From positions 682,001-746,000 of the forward strand of contig NZ_LR746496.1 of NCBI RefSeq assembly GCF_902729405.1: a stretch of DNA of 64,000 bases, given 5' to 3'. Both the position numbers and the translations under genes were made by a program. A model generated the notes under the pieces. That model searched no databases and was not told the origin of the DNA. It saw nothing but the letters and a program-made list of their open reading frames with translations. Each line of letters begins with the position of its first letter. The first letter of the stretch is position 1. Of this stretch, positions 50,050-58,982 are shown in pieces. This DNA is from Acididesulfobacillus acetoxydans (lineage in GTDB: Bacteria > Bacillota > Desulfitobacteriia > Desulfitobacteriales > Desulfitobacteriaceae).

Positions 50050-51660
50050 ATGGCGAAACTACCGAAGCAGGATGAGTTATTACAAATCAGCTACAAGCCT
50101 CCTAAAACGCCGTGGATGGATTTGCCGGTAGATTTTAAGCCTGGAACTTACTGCCATGGCGCCAAGGGTAAGGATCTCCAAGCCGTGGGGTTTCCTAATG
50201 CCCGCGATTGGTCTCCCGGCGAGGAAGACTGGAAACTGCCTGAGGAGTGGAAGGATACGGTCTTGGCGGGGATGGCGGATCGTCTGGGCAAATACCGGTC
50301 GTTCCGGCTCTTCATGGATGTGTGTGTCCGTTGCGGAGCCTGTGCTGACAAGTGCCATTTCTACATGGGTTCGGGCGACCCGAAGAATATGCCGGTTTTG
50401 CGGGCTGAACTTATGCGTTCTGTTTACCGGCGGTACTTTACCAAGTCGGGGCAGCTCTTCGGCCGTTTAGCGGGAGCGCGGGATTTGACGGTTGATGTGC
50501 TGAAGGAGTGGTGGTACTACTTTTATCAATGCACTGAATGCCGCCGCTGTTCCGTATTTTGCCCCTATGGTATTGACCAGGCTGAGATCACGATTATGGG
50601 GCGGGAACTGCTCAATCTCCTGGGGCTCAATACGGAGTGGATTTCGGGGCCGGTGGCCAACTGCTATATGAAAGGGAATCATGTCGGACTCGAACCCCAT
50701 ACCATGGTGAGCAATATAGAGTATTTAGTGGACGATATCGAGACGCTGACGGGTATTCATATTACCCCTTCGTTCAACCGTAAAGGGGCCGAAATACTCT
50801 TTGTGGTGCCGTCGGGTGATTATTACGCGGACCCGGGAATGTATACCTGCATGGGTTATTTGATGTTATTTGAGGAATTGGGTTTGGATTATACCTGGAG
50901 TACCTACGCCGGCGAAGGAGGAAACTTCGGCTTCTTCACTTCGAATGAGATGGCCAAACGACTCAATGCCAAGATCTATGCCGAGGCGAAACGCCTGGGG
51001 GTCAAATGGATTTTAGGCGGTGAATGCGGTCACATGTGGCGGGTATTGAACCAGTATATGGACACCTGGAACGGTCCGGCGGATTTTTTGGAGGAGCCGG
51101 TTTCGCCGATTACGGGGACAAAGTTCACAAATGCGACTTCCACGAAGATGGTGCACATCGCCGAGTTTACGGCGGACCTCATTCACCACAATAAAATCAA
51201 GCTGGATCCCAGCCGGAATGACAACTTGAGGGTGACCTTCCATGACTCCTGCAATCCGGCCAGAGGCATGGGCATTCTGGAAGAACCGCGCTATATTATC
51301 AAGAACGTCTGCAATAATTTCTTTGAGATGCCGGAGGATACCATCCGGGAAAAAACCCTCTGCTGTGGCAGCGGCGCGGGGCTCAATCCGGGGGAAAACA
51401 TGGAAGTGCGGCTGCGCGGGGGATTCCCGCGGGCCAACGCCGTCAAGTATGTTCAGGAAAAGCACGGGGTCAACATGTTGGCAAATATTTGCGCAGTTGA
51501 CCGGGTGGCTCTGCCGACACTGATGGATTACTGGGTGCCGGGCGTGGGCGTGTGCGGTGTCCATGAACTCGTGGGGAATGCCTTGGTGATGAAAGGCGAA
51601 AAGAAACGCGAAACCGACATGCGCGGTGAGCCGCTGCCGGAAAGGAGTGCTGAGGCATGA
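50050..51660 (+). CDS. dsrK: DsrK heterodisulfide-reductase-like iron-sulfur subunit
   Basis: A cytoplasmic 536-aa protein. Two 4Fe-4S motifs (CVRCGACADKCH and CTECRRCSVFCP) lie in the first 180 residues. HdrD-type CCG domains follow, with GGECGH, HDSCNPARG and LCCGSGAG holding the special catalytic cluster. It is thought to reduce the DsrC trisulfide with electrons from DsrM. Its stop overlaps the dsrJ start (ATGA), so the two are translationally coupled. Confidence 0.95.
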   Translation: MAKLPKQDELLQISYKPPKTPWMDLPVDFKPGTYCHGAKGKDLQAVGFPNARDWSPGEEDWKLPEEWKDTVLAGMADRLGKYRSFRLFMDVCVRCGACADKCHFYMGSGDPKNMPVLRAELMRSVYRRYFTKSGQLFGRLAGARDLTVDVLKEWWYYFYQCTECRRCSVFCPYGIDQAEITIMGRELLNLLGLNTEWISGPVANCYMKGNHVGLEPHTMVSNIEYLVDDIETLTGIHITPSFNRKGAEILFVVPSGDYYADPGMYTCMGYLMLFEELGLDYTWSTYAGEGGNFGFFTSNEMAKRLNAKIYAEAKRLGVKWILGGECGHMWRVLNQYMDTWNGPADFLEEPVSPITGTKFTNATSTKMVHIAEFTADLIHHNKIKLDPSRNDNLRVTFHDSCNPARGMGILEEPRYIIKNVCNNFFEMPEDTIREKTLCCGSGAGLNPGENMEVRLRGGFPRANAVKYVQEKHGVNMLANICAVDRVALPTLMDYWVPGVGVCGVHELVGNALVMKGEKKRETDMRGEPLPERSAEA

Positions 51661-52052
51661 TTTACGGTGGGAAGAAAATATTTGCCGGGCTCTTCATCTT
51701 TGTCGTCCTGCTGATTTCCCCCTTTCTGGCTAATATCGGCAAAGCGGATGCCCAGCCGAATCCATCCTTGAACACGCCGGCCATTAATGCTCTGGCGACT
51801 AAACAATGTGTGGGATCACAGCAATTCATGCGGACGTATCACATGCAACTGCTCAACCAATGGCGTGATCAAGCTCTGCGCCACGGCGAGTACACCTATG
51901 TGAACAGCCAAGGGCAGAAGTTCACAATCAGCCTGGAGAATACGTGTCTTAAATGCCATTCCAACGAGCAGCAGTTTTGCAATACGTGCCACACCTATGT
52001 CGGGGTAACACCGTATTGTTGGGAGTGCCATCAGAAAGGAGCGACGCAATGA
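51657..52052 (+). CDS. dsrJ: DsrJ triheme cytochrome c
   Basis: The 131-aa protein has an N-terminal signal or anchor helix (about residues 6-28) and three c-haem motifs CLKCH, CNTCH and CWECH in its last 50 residues. It is exposed outside the membrane as part of DsrMKJOP. In known DsrJ one haem has unusual His/Cys ligation. The lone Cys near residue 47 (TKQCVG) could serve. Both ends overlap neighbours by ATGA. Confidence 0.92.
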   Translation: MIYGGKKIFAGLFIFVVLLISPFLANIGKADAQPNPSLNTPAINALATKQCVGSQQFMRTYHMQLLNQWRDQALRHGEYTYVNSQGQKFTISLENTCLKCHSNEQQFCNTCHTYVGVTPYCWECHQKGATQ

Positions 52053-52870
52053 AGATCGAACGGCGTGAATTCCTAAAGCTGGGCGCTGCGGTCGCCGTCG
52101 GCCTTGGCGGTGGTTTGACGCTGGATGTACTCACGAAGACGAAGCCCGCGGCCGCCGAGACGAGAACTGATGTCGCAGGGACGAGAGTGAGCTCTAAAGC
52201 ACTGCATGCGAAACGCTGGGCTATGGTGGTTGACGCTAGCAAATTCAAAACTGAGGAGGATTTCCGGCGTGTAAAGGAGGCCTGTGTCAAGGCCCATAAC
52301 ATTCCGGATTTCGGTCCCGATAGTAAGCATCAGATCAAATGGATCTGGGAGGAGCCCTTCGAGAGGACCTTTTACGGTGTGGACGACCCGTATTTGCCGG
52401 AAGCGATCAAGAAGGAGAACTTCCCTGTGATGTGCAACCACTGCGAAAATCCGCCCTGCGTCAGGGTGTGCCCGACTCAGGCGACGTTTAAACGGCCGGA
52501 CGGAATTGTGGGGATGGATTACCATCGCTGTATCGGTTGTCGGTTCTGCATGGCAGCCTGCCCTTTCGGGGCCAGGAGTTTCAACTTCGTGGATCCGAGG
52601 CCTTATATTAAGGATATAAATCCGGACTTCCCGACCCGTACCAAAGGAGTTGTGGAGAAATGCAACTTCTGCATGGAACGCCTGGATCAGGGCCTGATGC
52701 CGGTCTGTGTTGAAGCGTCGAACGGCGCTCTGGTTTTCGGCGACCTGGATGACCCGACGTCGGATGTGCGCAAGATCCTGGATACTCATTACGCCATTCG
52801 GCGCAAACCGGAGCTGGGGACGGGGCCGTCGGTGTTCTATCTGGTCGGAGGAGGCGGAGCCGGTGCTTGA
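52049..52870 (+). CDS. dsrO: DsrO extracytoplasmic ferredoxin-like subunit
   Basis: A 273-aa protein with a Tat signal (ERREFLKLG at the start, then a hydrophobic stretch ending near AAAET). Its Cys groups bind several 4Fe-4S clusters: CNHCENPPCVRVCP, CIGCRFCMAACP and CNFCMERLDQGLMPVC. It connects DsrJ with the membrane protein DsrP. The ATG at 52049 overlaps the dsrJ stop. A longer frame upstream is only read-through in another gene. Confidence 0.93.
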   Translation: MKIERREFLKLGAAVAVGLGGGLTLDVLTKTKPAAAETRTDVAGTRVSSKALHAKRWAMVVDASKFKTEEDFRRVKEACVKAHNIPDFGPDSKHQIKWIWEEPFERTFYGVDDPYLPEAIKKENFPVMCNHCENPPCVRVCPTQATFKRPDGIVGMDYHRCIGCRFCMAACPFGARSFNFVDPRPYIKDINPDFPTRTKGVVEKCNFCMERLDQGLMPVCVEASNGALVFGDLDDPTSDVRKILDTHYAIRRKPELGTGPSVFYLVGGGGAGA

Positions 52871-54017
52871 AAAAGCTTTAAGCGGAAGCAGACGTTACTG
52901 GGCTTGGATTGTCTTCTTGCTGCTGCTCATCCTGGTTGGTTTTCTGGCTTACATGCGGCAGTTCGAGATTGGCCTGGGCGTTACCGGAATGAGCAGGGAT
53001 GTATCCTGGGGGCTGTATATAGCTCAGTTCACCTTCTTGGTCGGGGTGGCCGCTTCCGCGGTGATGGTGGCGATTCCGTACTACTTGCATGACTACAAGA
53101 GGTTTAAAGACATCGTCATTTATGGTGAATTCCTGGCGGTTTCCTGTGTGGTTATGTGTATTCTCTTCATCTTCGTCGACTTAGGCCAGCCGATGCGGAT
53201 CATGAACGTCATCCTGCACCCGACGCCGCACTCCATGATGTTTTGGGATATGTGCGTCTTATTCGGGTATCTTCTGCTGAACTTCATCATCGGTTGGACG
53301 AGTTTAGGCGCGGAGCGCAAGGGTTTTCCCCATCCGCACTGGGTTAAGGTTCTGGCCTATATAGCTATCCCCTGGGCGGTCTCGATTCACACGGTCACCG
53401 CTTTCCTCTATTCCGGCTTGCCCGCGCGTTCCTTCTGGCTGAGCGCGATCATGGCGGCCCGTTTCCTGGCCTCAGCCTTTGCCGCAGGCCCGGCCCTCTT
53501 AGTGATTTTTCTGCTGATTCTGCGCAAAGTCTCCAGCTTTAAAGTGGGGAAGGAAGCTCTGCAAGCCCTGGCTAAGATTGTCGCTTATGCCATGATTGCG
53601 AATGTCTTCTTCTTCCTGCTGGAAGTGTTCACCGCTTTCTACAGCCGTATCCCTGAGGACATGGCCGCATTTCAATACCTCTTCTGGGGACTGGACGGAA
53701 AACACAGCTTAGTTCCTTTCATGTGGAGTGCGGCGGTCCTGGCCCTGCTGGGCATCGCTTTGCTGGTAATTCCGCGCACCCGGAAGAATGAAGTGATCTT
53801 GCCCTTTGCCATGGCGGCTGTCTACCTTGCCGCCTGGATCGATAAAGGTGTGAATCTCATTCTGGCAGGTTTTGTGCCCAATCCTTTCGGGCAAGTGATA
53901 CAATACGCTCCCACTGCTACCGAGATCATGATCGTAATCGGTGTTTATGCCATCGGTCTCTTGATCTTGACTGTCCTCTACAAAGTGGTGCTGGGGGTTC
54001 GGGAAGAGCGAGCTTAG
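52863..54017 (+). CDS. dsrP: DsrP NrfD-like membrane subunit
   Basis: A 384-aa integral membrane protein of the NrfD/PsrC type with about ten helices. It begins RRYWAWIVFLLLLILVGFLAYMRQF and includes GLYIAQFTFLVGVAASAVMVAIPYYL. It would exchange electrons between the menaquinone pool and DsrO. GTG 52863 overlaps the end of dsrO by 8 nt, and AGGAGG lies about 9 nt upstream. Longer frames upstream run through dsrO in another frame and are rejected. Confidence 0.93.
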   Translation: MLEKALSGSRRYWAWIVFLLLLILVGFLAYMRQFEIGLGVTGMSRDVSWGLYIAQFTFLVGVAASAVMVAIPYYLHDYKRFKDIVIYGEFLAVSCVVMCILFIFVDLGQPMRIMNVILHPTPHSMMFWDMCVLFGYLLLNFIIGWTSLGAERKGFPHPHWVKVLAYIAIPWAVSIHTVTAFLYSGLPARSFWLSAIMAARFLASAFAAGPALLVIFLLILRKVSSFKVGKEALQALAKIVAYAMIANVFFFLLEVFTAFYSRIPEDMAAFQYLFWGLDGKHSLVPFMWSAAVLALLGIALLVIPRTRKNEVILPFAMAAVYLAAWIDKGVNLILAGFVPNPFGQVIQYAPTATEIMIVIGVYAIGLLILTVLYKVVLGVREERA

Positions 54018-54216
54018 CGGGGGAGAGCGGGCACTTATCCGGGGCTTGCCGCTTTGGCTGGCTGGTGCGGATGGCCGCTGAAAAGGATGCAACGGTGAAA
54101 GCGAGCGACCATGAAGGGGGGTGATTCGCAGGACGCAAGCAGGCTTCTGACTAAACTTTTGCCTTGATTCTCTGGAATTAGGCGCTGAATTTATTAAGCT
54201 CAAAGGAGGAAGAAAA

Positions 54217-54531
54217 ATGGCGGAAATAGTTGTAGGAGACAGGCACATTCCCTTGGACGAAGACGGCTTTCTGGAAGACGCGTCCATGTGGGACGAAGAG
54301 GTGGCCAACTTCCTGGCCAAGACGGAGGAGGTCGAGCTCACAGAGGAGCATTGGGAGATCATCAAATATCTGCGCAAGTATTTCGATGATTTCAATGTCG
54401 CGCCTCCGGTGCGGAGGATGGTGAAGGATGTTCACCGCGACCTGCAAACGATTTATGCCCTGTTCCCCAGCGGCCCAGGAAAGGGAGCTTGCAAAATCGC
54501 AGGGCTGCCGAAACCGACCGGATGTGTTTGA
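54217..54531 (+). CDS. dsrC: DsrC sulfur-carrier protein
   Basis: A 104-aa protein with the DsrC/TusE fold, ending in the conserved swinging arm GACKIAGLPKPTGCV. It has both reactive cysteines 11 residues apart (the pair that forms the trisulfide with the sulfur from sulfite). It is the substrate link between DsrAB and DsrMKJOP. AAAGGAGGAAG precedes ATG. A 199-nt gap after dsrP suggests its own promoter. Confidence 0.97.
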   Translation: MAEIVVGDRHIPLDEDGFLEDASMWDEEVANFLAKTEEVELTEEHWEIIKYLRKYFDDFNVAPPVRRMVKDVHRDLQTIYALFPSGPGKGACKIAGLPKPTGCV

Positions 54532-54575
54532 TGTATCGCCCGGTGCGCCTGATTGACCGGATGTAGGCTGGGAGG

Positions 54576-54610
54576 GAGCAAGGAAGCGCCCTGAGGGCGC
54601 TTCCTTGCTC
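54576..54610 (+). terminator. Perfect hairpin after dsrC
   Basis: GAGCAAGGAAGCGCCC and GGGCGCTTCCTTGCTC pair perfectly over 16 bp around a TGA loop, 45 nt after the dsrC stop. The downstream T-run is weak, so it may terminate or process the dsrC message. Confidence 0.75.
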
Positions 54611-54649
54611 AAGAGCTTGAGCAAAGCGCAGAGTCAAGGAGGGAGCCGG

Positions 54650-56275
54650 ATGTCGACAGCGACGAGAAGAGAGCTTGGCAAGGCGGAGGCTGATTGCCCG
54701 GGTATCATGACGACCCCCTCGGGGTGTAAAGCGCCGCTCCCCCCCAGCGAAGCGGGCACCTCGGGCCCTGACGCAGCTGCACGTCCGGGTTTGGGCATAC
54801 CCCGCTTGCTGGTCGGTGCTCTGCAAGGCCGGAGCGGCAAGACGACCGTTACCCTGGGCCTATTGCGCGCCTGGCAGCGTCGCGGTTTGGTTGTGCAGCC
54901 CTTCAAGAAAGGCCCGGATTTTATTGACCCGGGTTGGCACACGGCTGCCGCCGGCCGTCAATGTCGGAACCTGGACAGTTTCCTGATGAGCGCGGAGAGT
55001 ATCGTCAATTCCCTGGTGAGAAATTCCGCAGGGGCGGACCTGTGCGTCATTGAAGGGGCGATGGGGCTCTTTGACGGGCTCGATCTCAGAGGGAGCAGCT
55101 CCAGTGCCGAGATTGCCAAGATTACCGCGAGCCCCGTTATATTGGTGGTGGACTCGACCCGCATGACGCGGAGCGCCGCGGCCTTGGTGCTGGGGTGCCA
55201 GCACTTTGACAGCGAGATTCGGATAGCCGGGGTAATTCTGAATAGAGTAGCCAGAGCGCGACAGGAAAAGGTTATGCGGGAAGCGATAGAAACGTACTGC
55301 TCAATTCCCGTGTTGGGGGCGTTGCCGAAGGATGAACGGTTGACCGTTCCCGACCGCCACCTGGGTTTGATTACTTGCCAAGAGAGCGGCGGGCCGGAGC
55401 AAGTGTTGGACAGGCTGGCGGACGCGGTTGCCGCGAATGTCGATTTGGCAGGGGTGCTTGCCCTGGCGGGTTCGGATGGAAGAGAAAGGACTTGCAGACG
55501 GGATCTTTCCGTAGAAGTGCACCCGAAGGCCGAAACGGCGCCTGGCTGGGGAGCGGTTGAGGCGGCGGCAAAGAAGGGCCCCGCGGCCGCAGTGGTGACC
55601 CTTGGCATAGTTCGCGACCAAGCGTTCAGTTTCTATTATCCGGAGAATCTTGAGGCGCTCAGCAGCATGGGAGCGCGTTTGGTCCCCGTTAACAGCCTGA
55701 CGGATGCCGAGTTGCCGGATATCCTGGACGGGCTGTATATCGGCGGGGGGTTCCCCGAGGTTTTCGCCGCCGAGCTGGAGCGCAATGTTTCCTTGCGCTC
55801 GGCTATTCGCAAGGCTGCAGCGACCATGCCTATCTATGCCGAGTGCGGGGGGCTCATGTATCTGGGCCGGAGTGTTGTGACCGCAAGCGGCAGATATGAA
55901 ATGGCGGGTGTCTTACCGGTGGACACTGTCATGGAGGGCAAACCCCAAGGACATGGCTATACAGTGATGAAGGTTTCCCCTGGCTGCCCCTGGTTTGAAG
56001 AAGGAGAGTTGCTGCGGGGGCATGAGTTTCATAATTCCCGTATTGTCAATTTGCCTCGTGAGTGCCGCTGGGGTTTAAAAGTGGAACGGGGACACGGCAT
56101 AGACGGTGAGCGTGACGGATTGATGAGGGGTAGGGTCTTCGCGGCTTACAACCATATTCACGCTCTGGACAATCCCTCATGGGCCGAGAGTTTTGTGCGC
56201 CTGGCCCAAGAGTATCGCAGGGAGAATCGGGCAGGTCTGAAGGCCGGGAAAGTGGAATCGGTTTGCGCATCTTGA
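54650..56275 (+). CDS. dsrN: DsrN, CbiA-like sirohaem a,c-diamide synthase
   Basis: A 541-aa glutamine amidotransferase. A CobB/CbiA ATP-binding domain follows an extra head of about 45 residues (GALQGRSGKTTVTLGLLRAW, KKGPDFIDPGWH, IEGAMGLFDG). The C-terminal class I amidotransferase half has nucleophile Cys in IYAECGGLMYLG and the GGGFPEVFA loop. Next to dsr genes it is expected to amidate sirohaem for DsrAB. ATG 54650 follows GGAGGGAG. Confidence 0.9.
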   Translation: MSTATRRELGKAEADCPGIMTTPSGCKAPLPPSEAGTSGPDAAARPGLGIPRLLVGALQGRSGKTTVTLGLLRAWQRRGLVVQPFKKGPDFIDPGWHTAAAGRQCRNLDSFLMSAESIVNSLVRNSAGADLCVIEGAMGLFDGLDLRGSSSSAEIAKITASPVILVVDSTRMTRSAAALVLGCQHFDSEIRIAGVILNRVARARQEKVMREAIETYCSIPVLGALPKDERLTVPDRHLGLITCQESGGPEQVLDRLADAVAANVDLAGVLALAGSDGRERTCRRDLSVEVHPKAETAPGWGAVEAAAKKGPAAAVVTLGIVRDQAFSFYYPENLEALSSMGARLVPVNSLTDAELPDILDGLYIGGGFPEVFAAELERNVSLRSAIRKAAATMPIYAECGGLMYLGRSVVTASGRYEMAGVLPVDTVMEGKPQGHGYTVMKVSPGCPWFEEGELLRGHEFHNSRIVNLPRECRWGLKVERGHGIDGERDGLMRGRVFAAYNHIHALDNPSWAESFVRLAQEYRRENRAGLKAGKVESVCAS

Positions 56276-56284
56276 AGATCGCCT

Positions 56285-56324
56285 GTTTATAACTTTTATT
56301 CGTGGTATAATAACTGTTATAGAG
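56285..56324 (+). promoter_or_regulatory. Promoter and inverted repeat of the LysR gene
   Basis: TATAAT at 56306-56311 is a good -10. Inverted repeats TATAAC (56288-56293) and GTTATA (56316-56321) bracket it, as expected for autoregulation by a LysR protein. The word TGTTATAGA also occurs upstream of the dsr genes. Confidence 0.5.
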
Positions 56325-56431
56325 TGTCCGCCGCGGTGGCCCGGTGCTTCGGGAAACGGCGGAAAGGCGTGGATGCGGGCGTGCTCTGGCGTCTGCATTT
56401 GTTTGCGTCCAGTTAAAAGGAGGCTTTCCGG

Positions 56432-57388
56432 ATGTGTGAGCAGCAGTTTCTCGTCTTCAAAACAGTGGCCGAGAGCAAGAACATTACGCTGGCGGCTAAG
56501 AAGTTGCATATGAGTCAGCCGAGCATCAGCCTGCAAATTCAGAATTTGGAAGATCATTATGGGGCGCGGCTTTTGGACCGTACCAACAAAGGAGTCACGT
56601 TAACCCGGGCCGGACACGTCTTCTACGACAATGTCTGCAAGATCCTGGACATGCTGCATGAAGCACGTGAGCAGGTCAACGCCTTAGGTGAAGACAAACG
56701 CAGCGAGGTTTATCTGGGAGCGACTCTGACGATCGGTGAATATGTGCTGCCCCATCTTTTGGCATATTTGTACCGGGTGCGTCCCGACATCGACTTCAAG
56801 GTAAAAATAGCCAATACAGAAGTGATTAGCCAGGACGTATTGGAAAAGAATATTCACATCGGGTTTATTGAGGGTCCGATCCCTCCCAACAGGGACCTGA
56901 AAGTTGAAAGTTTCTGGCAGGATGAACTGGTGGTTGTGGTTCCGTATCACCACCCCTGGGCGCAACGTGATTCCATTAGCCTGGCGGAACTGCCGCAGGA
57001 GCGCATGATCGTCAGGGAGGTAGGCTCCGGAACACGCAAGGTCATGGAACTGGCACTTGAGGAACAGGGGTTTGACCCGAGCCTGCTCAACATCACGATG
57101 GAGTTGGGCAGTACTCAGGCCATTAAGCAAGTTGTCTCCGCCGGTCTGGGCATGACGGTTCTCTCCGCCCTCACCGTACGGCGGGAATGCGACCAAAGGG
57201 TATTTAAGGCTTTGCGCATCCAGGATGCTCCGGTTTATCGGCCCTTAAATATTCTGACGCACGCCCAAACGGCGCAGACGAAAGATGAGCGTTACCTAAT
57301 CGACCTGGTGCACAATAGGAAGCTGCTGTCTGAGGTGATCAGCATGGACTACTGTGCTATGGATAGCTTCGGGGTGGTTTCAGGTTAG
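56432..57388 (+). CDS. LysR-family transcriptional regulator
   Basis: A 318-aa regulator. The N-terminal helix-turn-helix is FLVFKTVAESKNITLAAKKLHMSQPSISLQIQNLEDHYGARLLDRTNKGVTLT, and the rest is a substrate-binding-like effector domain (YLGATLTIGEYVLPHLLAYL ... GSTQAIKQVVSAGLGMTVLSAL). CysB-like regulators of this type often respond to sulfur or redox metabolites. Location after the dsr locus suggests it controls dsr genes (inference). AAAGGAGG precedes ATG. Confidence 0.9.
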   Translation: MCEQQFLVFKTVAESKNITLAAKKLHMSQPSISLQIQNLEDHYGARLLDRTNKGVTLTRAGHVFYDNVCKILDMLHEAREQVNALGEDKRSEVYLGATLTIGEYVLPHLLAYLYRVRPDIDFKVKIANTEVISQDVLEKNIHIGFIEGPIPPNRDLKVESFWQDELVVVVPYHHPWAQRDSISLAELPQERMIVREVGSGTRKVMELALEEQGFDPSLLNITMELGSTQAIKQVVSAGLGMTVLSALTVRRECDQRVFKALRIQDAPVYRPLNILTHAQTAQTKDERYLIDLVHNRKLLSEVISMDYCAMDSFGVVSG

Positions 57389-57422
57389 GCGAGCATTAAA
57401 AAAACGGATCGGGTGGTAAGGG

Positions 57423-58277
57423 GTGCAGGATCTGGAGGTAGCTTTGGTGCAATTCCGGGCTGAAGCGGAGCGGACTCAGAAGAATCTGGAACGCATTCTC
57501 AGGCTGGCGGAAGAAGGGGCCGGGCATGGGGCCAAGATGATCTGCTATCCGGAGATGGCGCTTCAGGGGTACGCACCTGAGACGGCGCAAGCATACGCGG
57601 AAAAGCTAGAAGGGGACAAAGTCCGCCTGATCTCAGAGCAGGCCGTCAAATTGGGGGTGACTCTGCTGGTAGGCATGGCGGAGAAGGCGGAGGGCGTAGA
57701 GAAGCCCTATCTCTCGCAGTTAATCGCTTTCCCGGACGGCAGAGTCGGGGTATATCGCAAGACGCACTTGGGGCGGCTGGAACGCATGTATTTTACCGCC
57801 GGGAATGAACTGCCGGTATTTGAAGGAGAAGGGGTACGCTTTGCCGTAGGGATTTGTTGGGATTGGCATTTCCCGGAAGTCGCGGCGATTTATTCACTCA
57901 AGGGAGCGGAAGTTCTCTTTGCACCCCATGCTTCCCCTGTCGTGTCCGGTGATCGCAAATCGATCTGGTTGCGCTACTTGGGTGCCAGGGCCTATGATAA
58001 TTCGGTTTACCTGGCGGCGTGCAACCTAAAGGGGGACGATGGGAGGGGCCGAAGGTTCAGCGGGGGGGCACTGGTACTCGGCCCCAAGGGGGACGTTTGC
58101 GCTGAGGATTCAGGCCATGAGATGGGTGCGGAGATTGTCTACGCCCATCTCGGAGCCGGACGGCTCAACGCCTTGCGCAAGCATAGTCGGACTTCGATGA
58201 GAGAGAGCTTTTTTCTTGCCGATCGGCGCAAGGAACTTTACCGAGAATTAATCGAACTGGAAGTACCGGATGATTGA
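57423..58277 (+). CDS. Nitrilase-superfamily (C-N hydrolase) amidase
   Basis: A 284-aa protein with the Glu-Lys-Cys triad of the superfamily: Glu in CYPEMALQGY, Lys in YRKTHLGRLE, Cys in VGICWDWHFPE. A second Glu region is present. It would hydrolyse an amide or nitrile of a small metabolite. The substrate is unknown. GTG start at 57423 after GGGTGGTAAGGG. The gene is 34 nt after the LysR gene, so it may be co-transcribed with it. Confidence 0.88.
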   Translation: MQDLEVALVQFRAEAERTQKNLERILRLAEEGAGHGAKMICYPEMALQGYAPETAQAYAEKLEGDKVRLISEQAVKLGVTLLVGMAEKAEGVEKPYLSQLIAFPDGRVGVYRKTHLGRLERMYFTAGNELPVFEGEGVRFAVGICWDWHFPEVAAIYSLKGAEVLFAPHASPVVSGDRKSIWLRYLGARAYDNSVYLAACNLKGDDGRGRRFSGGALVLGPKGDVCAEDSGHEMGAEIVYAHLGAGRLNALRKHSRTSMRESFFLADRRKELYRELIELEVPDD

Positions 58278-58411
58278 AGGCGGGCGCCGCTTTCAATCAT
58301 TTTTCTTTTATCCGGTAATTTTTAGTATTTCTCAGCAAGAGTGAGCGAGAGGGACAAAGGTAAAAGCAGGAGCTTAAGGACAGACGTCATCTCGCCTGGG
58401 GAAGCTTGACG

Positions 58412-58457
58412 TACTACATATAGGAAGATAGAATGAAAACCACACTACATATGGGGG
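58412..58457 (+). promoter_or_regulatory. Pair of NrdR boxes
   Basis: TACTACATATAGGA (58412-58425) and CACTACATATGGGG (58443-58456) both match the NrdR box pattern. Their common ACTACATAT cores are 31 bp apart, three helical turns, the usual spacing. They lie right before nrdR and upstream of nrdJ, so NrdR would repress both. Confidence 0.85.
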
Positions 58458-58467
58458 TGTAACGGCG

Positions 58468-58935
58468 GTGAAATGCCCATTCTGCGCGAACGAGGATACT
58501 AGGGTCTTAGATTCGCGTCAAGTCGAGGAAGGCACCGCGGTGCGGCGACGAAGGGAATGTGACCGCTGCTCGCGGCGTTTTACGACCTACGAGAAATATG
58601 AAGACGCCCCTTTCTTGGTGGTCAAAAAAGATGGCAGCAGGGAACCTTTCCTGCGTGCCAAGATGAGTGCGGGCATGTTACGGGCCTGTAACAAAAGGCC
58701 TATCTCGACCGAGCAGATCGAACAGGCCGCCTTCGAGATTGAAAAAAGTTTGCGTAACCAACATGAACGGGAAGTGAGAAGTTTTGAGGTAGGGGAGGCC
58801 GTCTTGGACAGGCTTTTTCACTTGGATGAGGTTGCCTACATCCGTTTCGCTTCCGTCTATCGGGAATTTAAGGATGTCCAGCGGTTTATGGAGGAGCTCG
58901 ATGATTTGAGGCAGCGACGCGCCTCTCATCCTTAG
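58468..58935 (+). CDS. nrdR: NrdR transcriptional repressor of ribonucleotide reductase
   Basis: A 155-aa protein. The N-terminal zinc ribbon begins MKCPFCANEDTRVLDSR and continues RRRRECDRCSRRFTTYE. An ATP-cone domain follows (VVKKDGSREPFLRAKMSAGMLRACNKRPIS). ATP or dATP binding controls its DNA binding. GTG start gives the canonical first residues. Two NrdR boxes are in its own promoter. Confidence 0.96.
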   Translation: MKCPFCANEDTRVLDSRQVEEGTAVRRRRECDRCSRRFTTYEKYEDAPFLVVKKDGSREPFLRAKMSAGMLRACNKRPISTEQIEQAAFEIEKSLRNQHEREVRSFEVGEAVLDRLFHLDEVAYIRFASVYREFKDVQRFMEELDDLRQRRASHP

Positions 58936-58982
58936 AGCAGGAACGACATCAGCAATAAGATTGAGAAAGTCGGGGGATTCGC

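Noticed and set aside
52707-52862. Extended N-terminus for dsrP
   Set aside because: The extension is out-of-frame dsrO sequence. GTG 52863 has a good AGGAGG site and gives a normal start.
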